From contig JAQBPX010000037.1 of assembly GCA_028287305.1 (NCBI GenBank), positions 1 through 64,000 on the forward strand: a stretch of DNA of 64,000 nucleotides, given 5' to 3'. Both the position numbers and the translations under genes were made by a program. The notes below the pieces were generated by a model that was given only the letters and a program-made list of their open reading frames with translations, made no database searches and was not told the origin of the DNA. This DNA is from Gemmatimonadota bacterium. Lineage in GTDB: Bacteria; Gemmatimonadota; Gemmatimonadetes; Gemmatimonadales; Gemmatimonadaceae. Below are positions 51,088-59,649 of the stretch, in pieces. The stretch's first letter is position 1, and each line of letters begins with the position of its first letter.

Positions 51088-53688
51088 TCAGCGCGGGGTG
51101 ATGGTTCGATCATGGAAGAGCATGGACGATGGAATGCGCTGGCGTCGCATCCCCGGACCGTCCACGAAGAGCTCGAGCGCCATCGGCCCGTAGCCCTGGA
51201 AGTAGCCGACGGTGATCGGGTGCAGGCCGGCCTGCAGCGCCACGGAACCCCAGGTCTCGGTGGTCTTCGGCGACTGGCCCACCGACCAGAACACGTTCTG
51301 GTCGCCGATCCACATCGCCGCGCCATCGTCGGAGCGCGCGAGGAAGGTGTACACGCCGGTCGTCGGCACGCGGATGTAGCCGGTGTAGCGGAAGGAAAAC
51401 ATCTCGCTGGTGTCGCGCGGCGCGAGCGAGAAGTTGGCGACGGTGCCGGTCTTCTTCGCCACCACGTCACCGGCGCGCGCCTCCGGCCGCTCCACCTGGA
51501 AGCGGACCGGCCAGTTCATGCGGTACGCGGGTTCGTGCGTGGTGTCGGCGTAATACGCGTAGCCCAGCCCCGGGGCGAGCGACGCCACCGTCACCGGCGC
51601 GCGCCCTGCCCCGCGCCGATAGTCCATCCGCGCCTCCGGCGCCGACGTCGCCCTTCCATTCGCGAACGACCGCGCGCGCACGGTGCCCGTCGCGCGCATC
51701 GTGAACGGCCCCGCGTAGCGCGGGCTGGATGCACCCGGCTCGCTGCCGTCGGTGGTGTAGCGCACCTCCCCCGGCACGCCCTGCGAGATGTCCACGCGCA
51801 CCGAATCCGTGAACTCCGCGAGCTCTGGCAGGATGAACGGCGCCAGTCCGTGATTCACCGCTGCCGTGCGCGCCGTGTCGAACTTGAGCGTCGCACGGTC
51901 GTAGGTGAAGAATCCGTTGAGCTCCACCTCCACGTCGGTGAGCTGCGTATACACGCCGGCACCGATGCCATGCGTCGCATGGTCGTGCCAGAGCCGCTTC
52001 ACCAGCAGGTCGTAGCGATCCTGCAGCGCCTGCTCGTTCGCGAACAGCCCGCCGTATCCCCAGCTGTCCCCTGCCCACGCATGGCCGGCCACCTTGTACC
52101 CCAACCCGCCGAATTCACCGACCACGGCGAGCTTCCCCTGCTCGCCCCGCATCGCCTGCGGGCCCTGGTAACGATGGACGTCGATGATGTCGCCCGCCCC
52201 CGAGTGCTGCCAGCCACTCACGTCGTTGATCAGGCGGCTCGCATCCATCTGGCGGATGATCGACACCACGCGCGGCGTGTCGAACTGCCCCCATTTCTCG
52301 TTGAACGGCACCCACACCACGATGGACGGCGAGTTGCGGCGTCCCTCGATCATCCGTCGCATCTCCGACACGAAGTGCCCCTGCGCCTCCTTCGTGTCGT
52401 TCCAGCCACTCGGCATGTCCTGCCACACGGCGAGCCCCAGCTTGTCCGCCCAGTAGTACCAGCGCGGCGACTCGACCTTGATGTGCTTTCGCACCATGTT
52501 GAAGCCGAGCGACTTCATCGCCACGATGTCGGAACGCAGCGCCGCCTCGGTGGGCGCGGTGTACAGTCCGTCGGGCCACCAGCCCTGGTCCAGCGGTCCG
52601 AGCTGGAACACCGGTGCGCCGTTCAGCGCCATGTGCACGGTGCCGGCATGGTCGGTCATGAGCCCGATGCTCCGCATCCCGAAGTAGCTGCGCACCGAGT
52701 CCACCACGCGGCCCTTGTCCACCAGCCGCACGTCCAGGTCGTAGAGGAACGGATCCTCCGGTGACCAGAGGTGCGGCTTGGGAACCGCGACCTTCAACTC
52801 CACGCCCGGCAGCCCCGTCGCGCGGCCCACCACGATGCCGTTCGCCGATGCTACGACGTCCACGCGCTGCGAGGTGCTGCGGGCACCCTCCGGCGTCACC
52901 GCCAGTCGCAGTGCGCGACGCCCGACGTCCGGGGTCATGCTGAGTCGCCCGATCGAGGAAGCGGGCACGGGCTCGAGCCATACCGTCTGCCAGATGCCGG
53001 TGACCGGCGTATACCAGATCCCCTCCGGCGTGCTCACCTGCTTGCCGCGCGGCTGCCCGAAGGCATCGGTGGGGTCGAACACGGTGACGACCAGCTCCTG
53101 CGAGGCCCCCGCGCGCAGCGCGTCACTGATGTCGGCGTCGATCGGGTCGTAGCCGCCACTGTGATCGGCCACCATGCGGCCGTTGACGTACACGGTACAG
53201 TGCCAGTCGCAGGCATCCACGTGCAGCTTCAGCCGCTCACCCTGCCCCAGTGCCGCGGGAGAGAAGGTGCGACGGTACGCCACGCGCTCGGCGTGCGTCC
53301 CAACGCCCGACAGCGCCGCTTCCGGCGCGAACGGCACCAGGATGCGCTGCGCGGCGAATGCGGTTGCGGCCGGGAGCGGCAGCGGGCCGGATGGTCCGGC
53401 GCCCGTTGCCACCGACGAGAGCGGCGACGCGGGCGCGTGCGTGATGCTCGCCTCGATCACCGCGAAGTCCCACATCCCGTTCAGGTTCTGCCAGCGCGAC
53501 CGGACCATCTGCGGGCGCGGGTAGTCGGGCAGCACCGCATTCGGGTCGACGTCGGCCGCCCATCGCGTGAGCAGGCGACCCTGTACGGGACGCCATCCCG
53601 TCGCCTGCCCGCGCACGGTGGCGGGCGGCAGTCCGCCGAGCATGAGGATTCCGGCGACGAGTGCACGGCGTCGGGACTGGCTGGTCAT
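51088..53688 (-). CDS. GH2-family beta-glycosidase with PA14-like C-terminal domain, exported
   Basis: An 866-residue hydrolase. The start at 53688 (MTSQSRRRALVAGILM) begins a signal ending TVRGQ. The jelly-roll sugar-binding domain, Ig-like domain and TIM barrel follow: WGYDP-type strands, GFNMVRKHIKVESPRWYYWADKLGLAVWQDMPSGW, the acid/base E464 in VWVPFNEKWGQFD and nucleophile E525 in AVVGEFGGLG. Residues about 640-700 match a chitobiase C-terminal-like fold (VRYTTDGSEPGASSPRYAGP). The last 130 residues form a PA14-like domain (SFRYTGYIRVPTTGVYTFLARSDDGAAMWIG). It is a likely beta-galactosidase, -glucuronidase or -mannosidase. It overlaps lacI by 4 bp. Confidence 0.88.
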   Translation of the reverse strand: MTSQSRRRALVAGILMLGGLPPATVRGQATGWRPVQGRLLTRWAADVDPNAVLPDYPRPQMVRSRWQNLNGMWDFAVIEASITHAPASPLSSVATGAGPSGPLPLPAATAFAAQRILVPFAPEAALSGVGTHAERVAYRRTFSPAALGQGERLKLHVDACDWHCTVYVNGRMVADHSGGYDPIDADISDALRAGASQELVVTVFDPTDAFGQPRGKQVSTPEGIWYTPVTGIWQTVWLEPVPASSIGRLSMTPDVGRRALRLAVTPEGARSTSQRVDVVASANGIVVGRATGLPGVELKVAVPKPHLWSPEDPFLYDLDVRLVDKGRVVDSVRSYFGMRSIGLMTDHAGTVHMALNGAPVFQLGPLDQGWWPDGLYTAPTEAALRSDIVAMKSLGFNMVRKHIKVESPRWYYWADKLGLAVWQDMPSGWNDTKEAQGHFVSEMRRMIEGRRNSPSIVVWVPFNEKWGQFDTPRVVSIIRQMDASRLINDVSGWQHSGAGDIIDVHRYQGPQAMRGEQGKLAVVGEFGGLGYKVAGHAWAGDSWGYGGLFANEQALQDRYDLLVKRLWHDHATHGIGAGVYTQLTDVEVELNGFFTYDRATLKFDTARTAAVNHGLAPFILPELAEFTDSVRVDISQGVPGEVRYTTDGSEPGASSPRYAGPFTMRATGTVRARSFANGRATSAPEARMDYRRGAGRAPVTVASLAPGLGYAYYADTTHEPAYRMNWPVRFQVERPEARAGDVVAKKTGTVANFSLAPRDTSEMFSFRYTGYIRVPTTGVYTFLARSDDGAAMWIGDQNVFWSVGQSPKTTETWGSVALQAGLHPITVGYFQGYGPMALELFVDGPGMRRQRIPSSMLFHDRTITPR

Positions 53689-54794
53689 GCGGGCGTTGGG
53701 TATGGGGAGTCGTGAACCGCGGCGGGACCGCGCGGGACCGCCGGCGATCGGACAGCGCGCGCGGAATGCAGGGAGCGGGTGGATTCGCGCACCACCAGGG
53801 GCGCTTCGAGGTAGGCCTTCTGCACCGGCACCTCGGTCTTCGACTGCACGTGCGTGATCAGCATGTCCGCGGCGATCTCGCCCATGCGGCGCGTGGGGAC
53901 CTTCACGGTGGTCAGCGGTACGTGCAGGTACGCCGAGAGGGGGATGTCGTCGAAGCCCACCACCGACACGTCGTCCGGCACGCCGAGGCCGAGCTCTCGC
54001 AGCGCGCAGCACAGTCCCACCGCGACGAGGTCGTTGTAGCAGGTGACCGCCGTGGGGCGCTCGTCCGCCGGCAGGTTGCGGAAGTAGCCCAGCCCCGCGC
54101 GGTATCCATCCTCGAGGTGCGCGCCGGCCCACACGACATCGGCGTCCCCGAACACCAGGTGCGATGCGCTGCATGCCCGCCGCACGCCGTCCAGCCGCTC
54201 CAGGGTGTGCATCGAGTAGGGCGGGCCCGCGAAGTGGACCAGGCGGGTGTGCCCGTGATCGATCAGGTGCTCGGCCGCGCGGCGCGAGGCGTCGAGGTTG
54301 TCGATGTCCACCAGGCTCGCCGGCACGCCGCGCACGGACTCGAGGAGCACGAAGGGAAAGTTCCGTCGCTTGAGCTCGAAGAAATGCGAGAGGTCTGCGT
54401 CCGCATCCAGCACGGGCGTCGCGATCAGCCCCTCCACGTGCTTCGCGCGCAGCAGCTCCACGGCGCGGCGCTCGGCGGCGTACTCGCCCTCGGAGCTGAG
54501 CACCACCAGCGAGTAGCCGTTCTTCTCCGCACACGCGCGGGCCCCCAGCGCCACTTCGGCGTAGTACGGATTGTCGATCTCCTTCACCACGAGTCCCAGG
54601 CTCCGCCCCTCCACCTGCCGCGATCGCCGCGAGTGCTGCGTGGGGCGGTAGTTGAGGCGGGAGATGGCGTCGAGCACGCGCGTGCGGGTGGCGGCGCTCG
54701 TCGAGCCGGCGTCATTCAGCACGGCGGAGACGGTCGCCTTTGAAACGCCCGCCTCGCGTGCGACATCCGTGATCGTGGCTCGCTCGAACGGCAT
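53685..54794 (-). CDS. LacI-family transcriptional regulator of the sugar locus
   Basis: A 369-residue repressor-type regulator. The start at 54794 (MPFERATITDVAREAG) places the helix-turn-helix TITDVAREAGVSKATVSAVLN at residues 8-28 and the hinge RLNYRPTQHSRR near 52-63. The effector domain reads GLVVKEIDNPYYAEVALGARACAEKNGYSLVV, then VVGFDDIPLSAYLHVPLTTVKVP. It probably senses a sugar or its phosphate. The gene is first in the leftward operon with GH2, and palindromes in the divergent promoter region (54863-54882 and 54989-55009) are likely binding sites. An in-frame upstream ATG at 54893 would include the operator and is rejected. Confidence 0.9.
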   Translation of the reverse strand: MPFERATITDVAREAGVSKATVSAVLNDAGSTSAATRTRVLDAISRLNYRPTQHSRRSRQVEGRSLGLVVKEIDNPYYAEVALGARACAEKNGYSLVVLSSEGEYAAERRAVELLRAKHVEGLIATPVLDADADLSHFFELKRRNFPFVLLESVRGVPASLVDIDNLDASRRAAEHLIDHGHTRLVHFAGPPYSMHTLERLDGVRRACSASHLVFGDADVVWAGAHLEDGYRAGLGYFRNLPADERPTAVTCYNDLVAVGLCCALRELGLGVPDDVSVVGFDDIPLSAYLHVPLTTVKVPTRRMGEIAADMLITHVQSKTEVPVQKAYLEAPLVVRESTRSLHSARAVRSPAVPRGPAAVHDSPYPTPA

Positions 54795-54862
54795 CGCTGC
54801 GATGGTGACCTCGAAGAAATGGAGCGAAGTGAGCTGCGGCGGCATTTGACCCGAACACGAAC

Positions 54863-54882
54863 GAACTGGTTCGAACCGGTTC
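54863..54882. promoter_or_regulatory. Tandem palindromic operator, likely for the LacI-family regulator (left)
   Basis: Two adjacent 10-bp palindromes, GAACTGGTTC and GAACCGGTTC (the second perfect), at 54863-54872 and 54873-54882. The central CG-containing AACCGGTT resembles LacI/GalR operators. The site lies between the leftward -10 candidate and the lacI start, so binding would block leftward transcription (autoregulation). Confidence 0.55.
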
Positions 54883-54892
54883 AGGCCGGGCA

Positions 54893-54921
54893 ACCGTAGC
54901 GCATCCCGGAAGTGCTGTCAA
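54893..54921 (-). promoter_or_regulatory. Leftward promoter candidate for lacI-GH2 operon
   Basis: On the minus strand TTGACA (54921-54916) is a perfect -35 box, with TACGGT at 54898-54893 after a 17-bp spacer as a weak -10. The double palindrome at 54863-54882 lies just downstream, near the expected transcription start. The -10 is poor, so this is tentative. Confidence 0.4.
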
Positions 54922-54949
54922 GAATCCCCCAAATGCTCCCGCCGCACGC

Positions 54950-54978
54950 TTGACATCCCGCTCGCGGCGCCGTACTCA
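54950..54978 (+). promoter_or_regulatory. Rightward promoter candidate for the ABC importer genes
   Basis: TTGACA at 54950-54955 is a perfect -35 box; TACTCA at 54973-54978 after 17 bp is a weak -10. The palindrome TGAACGTGTTCA at 54989-55000 lies where transcription would begin. The arrangement mirrors the leftward promoter. Confidence 0.4.
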
Positions 54979-54988
54979 CTGTTCCACC

Positions 54989-55009
54989 TGAACGTGTTCA
55001 AGCCGGTTC
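54989..55009. promoter_or_regulatory. Palindromic operator candidate before the ABC importer genes (right)
   Basis: TGAACGTGTTCA (54989-55000) is an inverted repeat, followed by AAGCCGGTTC (55000-55009), a half-conserved copy of the AACCGGTT element found on the left side. Similar composition on both sides suggests one regulator controls both transcripts. Confidence 0.5.
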
Positions 55010-55047
55010 GGACGCCGGACTGGCCCCCTCACCACGCTCCCACGCCC

Positions 55048-56028
55048 ATGTCCTCTCCTGCCCCGTCGTCTCGCATGCCCGGCGTCCGCACGGCGCTCCT
55101 CTGCCTCGCCGCCTCGTTCGCCGCGACATTCGTCTCCGGCTGCGCCAAACGCGACGCGACGCAGTTCGTCGTGGGCTTCTCGCAGATGGAGAGTGACAAC
55201 CCCTGGCGCCTGGCCGAGACCAAGAGCCTCAAGGACGAGGCGGCGAAGCGCGGCATCCAGCTGGTGGTCACCGACGCCCAGGGACAGACGGCCAAGCAGG
55301 TGGCCGACGTCGAGGACCTCATCGCGCGCCACGTGAACGTGATCCTGCTCGCGCCGCGCGAGTTCGAGGGCCTCGCCCCCGCGCTCGCCGCCGCCAAGGC
55401 TGCCAACATCCCGGTGATCCTGGTGGACCGCGCAGCCGCCGGCACCGCCGGCACCGACTACGTGACGCTGCTCGCCTCGAACTTCGTGGAGCAGGGCCGC
55501 CGCGCCGGCGAGTGGCTCGCGGCCCAGACCAACGGCAAGGCCGACATCGTGGAACTCTCCGGCACGCCCGGCGCCTCGGTGGCGGCCGATCGCGGCCAGG
55601 GCTTTCGCGACGAGATCGCCAGGCACCCCGACATGAAGATCGTCGCCACGCAGACGGGCGACTTCTCCCGCGCCAAGGCGCAGGGCGTGATGCAGAACCT
55701 CGCGCAGTCGCTCGGCCGGAAGATCACCGCGGTCTACGCGCACAACGACGAGATGGCGCTCGGCGCCGTGCAGGCGCTCGTCGCGGCAGGGTTCAAGCCG
55801 GGCGTCGACGTACGCGTGGTCTCGGTGGACGGCGAGCGCGCCGCGCTCGAGGCGATCGATCGCGGGGAGCTGGGTGCCACCGTGGAGAGCAACCCGCGCT
55901 TCGGCCCCCTTGCCTTCGACACCATCGAGAAGATGCGAAAGGGCGAGAAGCTCCCTCCCAAGATCCTGATCACCGACCGCTTCTTCGAGAAGTCGAACGC
56001 GAAGCAGTTCATCGGCGAAGCGTACTGA
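55048..56028 (+). CDS. ytfQ: Sugar ABC transporter substrate-binding lipoprotein (YtfQ-like)
   Basis: A 326-residue lipoprotein of the type I periplasmic-binding fold. The signal ends in lipobox FVSGC. I chose ATG 55048; an ATG at 55075 (MPGVRTALLCLAASF) would serve equally well. Close resemblance to E. coli YtfQ (galactofuranose binding) is visible in VVGFSQMESDNPWRLAETKSLKDEAAKRGIQLVVTDAQGQ, VNVILLAPREFEGLAPALAAAKAANIPVILVDR, VVELSGTPGASVAADRGQGFRDEI and ITAVYAHNDEMALGAVQAL. Its lipidation, rather than free periplasmic export, is a difference from the E. coli protein. It is first in the importer operon, next to the LacI-type regulator. Confidence 0.88.
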   Translation: MSSPAPSSRMPGVRTALLCLAASFAATFVSGCAKRDATQFVVGFSQMESDNPWRLAETKSLKDEAAKRGIQLVVTDAQGQTAKQVADVEDLIARHVNVILLAPREFEGLAPALAAAKAANIPVILVDRAAAGTAGTDYVTLLASNFVEQGRRAGEWLAAQTNGKADIVELSGTPGASVAADRGQGFRDEIARHPDMKIVATQTGDFSRAKAQGVMQNLAQSLGRKITAVYAHNDEMALGAVQALVAAGFKPGVDVRVVSVDGERAALEAIDRGELGATVESNPRFGPLAFDTIEKMRKGEKLPPKILITDRFFEKSNAKQFIGEAY

Positions 56029-56029
56029 G

Positions 56030-57592
56030 ATGAGCGACGCCCCCCTTCTCCGGATGGAAGGGATCTCCAAGGCCTTCGGCGGCGCCATGGCACTCGACCG
56101 CGTGGACCTCTCGCTCCAGCGCGGCGAGGTCCACGCGCTCGTGGGCGAGAATGGCGCGGGAAAGTCCACGCTCATGAAGATCCTCACCGGCGCGTATCAC
56201 CGGGATGCCGGCGTCGTACAGCTCGAGGGCAGCGAGGTGGACTTCGACACACCCGCCGATGCGCAGGGGGCGGGCGTGTGCGCGGTGCACCAGGAGATTC
56301 ACCTGCTCTCGCATCGCACGGTGGCCGAGAACATCTACATCGGGCGCGAGCCCACCAGGTACGGCTTCATCGACTGGGGCCGCATGAACGCGCAGGCGGC
56401 CGAGCTGCTCCGCGGACTGGGGCTCGACATCGACCCGGAAGCGACCGTCGAGTCGCTCAACACCGCGCGCCAGCAGATGGTGGCCATCGCGCGCGGCGTG
56501 TCGCTCGGTGCCAGGGTGCTGGTGCTCGACGAACCGACCAGCTCACTCTCGCCGCGCGAGGTCTCCATCCTCTACGAGCTGGTCGCGCGCCTCAAGGCCA
56601 ACGGCACGGCCATCGTGTACATCAGCCATCGCTTCGATGAGCTCTACGCCATCTGCGATCGCGTCACCGTGCTGCGCGACGGCAAGCTCGTCGCCACCCG
56701 CGCGATGGCCGGGCTCGAGCGCCTTGACCTCGTCTGCCTGATGCTCGGCAAGTCGCGCGAGGCACTCCGCGATGGCGTCACCGGCTTCGGCGACCACCGC
56801 GACGCGGGTGAGGCCGTGGCCGATCGCCCTGCCGTGCTGCGGACCGAGCACGTCGCGAGCGGTGCCAAGCTGCACGACGTGAGCTTCGAGGTGCGCCCCG
56901 GCGAGATCGTGGGGCTGGCCGGGTTGCTCGGCTCCGGGCGCACCGAGACGGCGCGCGCGATCTTCGGCGCCGACGTGCGTAACGGCGGCACCGTGTTCGT
57001 GCATGGTGAGTCGGTGAACCCGCGTACGCCCGACGACGCGATCCGGATGGGCGTGGGGTTCGTGTCGGAGGATCGCAAGGCCGAGGGGATCATCCCGGAA
57101 CTCTCGATTCGCGAGAACCTCACGCTCGCCGCGTTGCCGACCCTCACGAAATTCGGCGTGGTGTCGCGCGTGAAGCAGCGCGAGATCGTGGAGCGCTACA
57201 TGACGCGACTCGGCATCAAGGCGTCGAGCGCCGACCAGCGGATTCGCGAGCTCTCAGGCGGGAACCAGCAGAAGGTGCTGCTCGCGCGGTGGCTGTGCAC
57301 CGATCCGAAGCTGCTCATCCTGGACGAGCCGACGCGCGGCATCGACATCGGCGCCAAGGGAGAGATCCAGCGGCTGGTGAACGAGCTCGCGAAGCTCGGC
57401 ATGGGCGTGCTCATGATCTCGAGCGAGATCGAGGAGCTCACCGAGGGCAGCACCCGCGTGGTGGTGCTCCGCGACGGCTGCAGCGTGGCCGAGCTGACTG
57501 GCGCGGAGATTTCGCCGCAGGCGATCATTCGCGCGATGGCGTCCGACTCGCCCGCCGCGAGCGCAGTGAACGCGACCAGTCCCGTGAGCTGA
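56030..57592 (+). CDS. ytfR: Sugar ABC transporter ATP-binding protein, two ATPase domains (YtfR-like)
   Basis: A 520-residue tandem ABC ATPase. The first domain has Walker A GENGAGKSTLMK (about 40-51), the signature region LNTARQQMVAIARGVSLGA and Walker B VLVLDEPTSSLS. The second domain has degenerate Walker A GLLGSGRTETARA but an intact signature ELSGGNQQKVLLARWL and Walker B LLILDEPTRGID. The asymmetric pair is typical of RbsA/YtfR proteins. It starts one base after the substrate-binding gene and energises the two permeases that follow. Confidence 0.93.
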   Translation: MSDAPLLRMEGISKAFGGAMALDRVDLSLQRGEVHALVGENGAGKSTLMKILTGAYHRDAGVVQLEGSEVDFDTPADAQGAGVCAVHQEIHLLSHRTVAENIYIGREPTRYGFIDWGRMNAQAAELLRGLGLDIDPEATVESLNTARQQMVAIARGVSLGARVLVLDEPTSSLSPREVSILYELVARLKANGTAIVYISHRFDELYAICDRVTVLRDGKLVATRAMAGLERLDLVCLMLGKSREALRDGVTGFGDHRDAGEAVADRPAVLRTEHVASGAKLHDVSFEVRPGEIVGLAGLLGSGRTETARAIFGADVRNGGTVFVHGESVNPRTPDDAIRMGVGFVSEDRKAEGIIPELSIRENLTLAALPTLTKFGVVSRVKQREIVERYMTRLGIKASSADQRIRELSGGNQQKVLLARWLCTDPKLLILDEPTRGIDIGAKGEIQRLVNELAKLGMGVLMISSEIEELTEGSTRVVVLRDGCSVAELTGAEISPQAIIRAMASDSPAASAVNATSPVS

Positions 57593-57594
57593 CC

Positions 57595-58578
57595 ATGGCC
57601 CAGTCACTCGGGCTCGACCCGTCCGTGCCCCCGGCACGCCCCGCACGGCAGTGGAAGCCACGCGCGGGGATTTCCGCCTATGCGGCGCTCGGCGCGCTGC
57701 TGGTGCTGGTGATCGGCAATGCGCTGTTTACGCCGAACTTCGCGACGTCGAGCAACCTCTGGAACGTGTTGCTGCAGGTTTCCACCGTGGTGCTCACCGC
57801 CGTGGGGATGACGCTCGTGATCGCGACTGGCGGCATCGACCTCTCGGTGGGATCGGTGATGGCGGTGGCGGGCGCGGTGGCCGCGGTGCTGCTGCCGCGA
57901 GGCGTGATGGTCGCCGTGCTCGCCGCGCTGGTGGTCGCGACGCTGATGGGCATCGTGAACGGCAGCCTGATTGCGGGGATGCGCGTGCAGCCGATCGTCG
58001 TCACGCTCGCGACGCTCATTGCCGGTCGGGGGCTGGCGCAGGTGATCAGCCACGAGGGCGAGCTCGTCACCATCAGCGATCCGGCGTTCGACGTGCTCGG
58101 TCGCGGACACCTGGGCCCCGTGCCAGTGCAGGTGCTGATCGCACTCGTAGCGGTGGGGATCGCAATATTCCTGCTGCGCGCCACGCCCTTCGGGCGCTAC
58201 GTGCTGGCGTCGGGTGGCAACGCGCCGGCGGCGCGGCTGGCGGGGGTGCCCGTGCGCCGGACCGTGATCACGGTCTATGCGATGAGTGCCTTCCTCGCCG
58301 GCGTGGCGGGACTCGTGGTCGCGTCGAGGCTGGGCGCGAGCGATGCGGCCAAGATCGGGCTCAACATGGAGCTGGATGCGATCGCCGCCGTGGTCGTGGG
58401 CGGCACCGCGCTCTCGGGCGGGCGCGCGACCATCGCCGGCAGCGTGGTGGGTGCGCTGATCATGCAGGTGATCGCCACCAGCTTCAACATGCTGCTCGTG
58501 CCGTACGCCTGGTCGCTCGCCCTCAAGGCGCTGATCATCCTGGTCGCAGTGTACCTGCAGCGTCCGAGGCGCGTATGA
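57595..58578 (+). CDS. ytfT: Sugar ABC transporter permease 1 (YtfT-like)
   Basis: A 327-residue inner-membrane permease of the RbsC family, with about eight helices. The conserved GMTLVIATGGIDLSVGSVMAVAGAV and VVGGTALSGGRATIAGSVVGALIMQVIATSFNMLLV motifs are present. Loops include NGSLIAGMRVQPIVVTLATLIAGRGLAQV. It starts 2 bp after the ATPase stop and overlaps the second permease gene by 4 bp. Two permease genes in one operon match the YtfT/YjfF heterodimer of the galactofuranose importer. Confidence 0.9.
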   Translation: MAQSLGLDPSVPPARPARQWKPRAGISAYAALGALLVLVIGNALFTPNFATSSNLWNVLLQVSTVVLTAVGMTLVIATGGIDLSVGSVMAVAGAVAAVLLPRGVMVAVLAALVVATLMGIVNGSLIAGMRVQPIVVTLATLIAGRGLAQVISHEGELVTISDPAFDVLGRGHLGPVPVQVLIALVAVGIAIFLLRATPFGRYVLASGGNAPAARLAGVPVRRTVITVYAMSAFLAGVAGLVVASRLGASDAAKIGLNMELDAIAAVVVGGTALSGGRATIAGSVVGALIMQVIATSFNMLLVPYAWSLALKALIILVAVYLQRPRRV

Positions 58579-59564
58579 CGACCGGCATGCTCCCCGCCCT
58601 CCGCGGTCACTTCACCAGCAGCCGCGCGGTGAGCCTGCTGCAGCGCGGCGGCGCAGTCGTCGCGCTCGTGATCGCCTGCATTGCCGGGTCGATGCGCTAC
58701 TACGCGTTCGCGACGCCGGAGAACCTGCTCAACGTGCTGCGCCAGAACAGCATGCTCGGGCTCGTGGCGCTCGGCATGACGTTCGTGATCCTCACCGGTG
58801 GCATCGACCTCTCGGTGGGCGCGCTGCTCGCGGTGTCGGGCGTGATTGCCGCCATGCTGTCGAAGCATGGCTCACTGCTCGCGCTTGCCGGCGGCATCGG
58901 TGCCGCCACCGCGCTCGGCGTCGTGAACGGCCTGCTGATCACCAGGGCGCGCATCCAGCCGTTCATCGTGACGCTGGCGATGATGATCGCCGCGCGCGGG
59001 GCGGCGCTGGCCGTCACATCCGAGCAGAGCATCCCTGCCAGCCCCCAAGCGAGTGCGCTCACCTGGCTGGGCCGTGGGCAGCTCGGTCCCGTGCCGGTGC
59101 CGGTGGTGCTCTTCTTCCTGGCCTATGCAGTCGCCTGGGTGACGCTGCGCTACACGCGCTTCGGCCGATATGTGTACGCCGTGGGCGACAGCGAGGAGGC
59201 GGCGCGCCTCATGGGCCTTCCCGCAGACCGTCTCGTACTGGCGACGTACGCGCTCAGCGGCGCGCTCGCGGGGCTCGCCGGAGTGGTGCTCGCGGGCAGG
59301 CTGGGCGCGGGCCAACCGGTGGCCGGCACGGGATGGGAGCTGGACGCCATCGCCGCCGTGGTCGTGGGGGGCACCCTGCTCACCGGTGGACAGGGAGGCG
59401 CCGGCGCCACCATCATTGGGGTGTTGCTCCTCGGGGTGATCTTCAACCTCTTCAACCTCGAGGGCACCATCAGTCCCTGGTGGCAATGGGTGTTGCGGGG
59501 GACCTTCCTGATGGGCGTGGTGATCATCCAGGGGCGACTCCAGCGACGGGCTCGCTCGCACTGA
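58575..59564 (+). CDS. yjfF: Sugar ABC transporter permease 2 (YjfF-like)
   Basis: A 329-residue second permease with the same fold as the preceding one, but a distinct sequence. It shows LGMTFVILTGGIDLSVGALLAVSGVIAAML, NGLLITRARIQPFIVTLAMMIAARG and VVGGTLLTGGQGGAGATIIGVLLLGVIFNLFNLEG. The start overlaps the YtfT stop (ATGA). The last segment ends in QGRLQRRARSH. The two permeases should form the heterodimeric channel. It closes the rightward importer operon; the next gene starts 86 bp downstream with its own strong ribosome-binding site. Confidence 0.9.
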   Translation: MTTGMLPALRGHFTSSRAVSLLQRGGAVVALVIACIAGSMRYYAFATPENLLNVLRQNSMLGLVALGMTFVILTGGIDLSVGALLAVSGVIAAMLSKHGSLLALAGGIGAATALGVVNGLLITRARIQPFIVTLAMMIAARGAALAVTSEQSIPASPQASALTWLGRGQLGPVPVPVVLFFLAYAVAWVTLRYTRFGRYVYAVGDSEEAARLMGLPADRLVLATYALSGALAGLAGVVLAGRLGAGQPVAGTGWELDAIAAVVVGGTLLTGGQGGAGATIIGVLLLGVIFNLFNLEGTISPWWQWVLRGTFLMGVVIIQGRLQRRARSH

Positions 59565-59636
59565 GAACACTGGCCTGCCCGCGCCTGGATTGGGGATTGG
59601 CCCCGGTAATGCGCAGTACCCACGCGGTGCCGCGAC

Positions 59637-59644
59637 AAAGGAGG
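59637..59644 (+). promoter_or_regulatory. Strong ribosome-binding site (AAAGGAGG) of the plug-domain gene
   Basis: AAAGGAGG lies 5 nt before the ATG at 59650. It fixes this start over earlier in-frame codons. Confidence 0.75.
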
Positions 59645-59649
59645 TTTCC

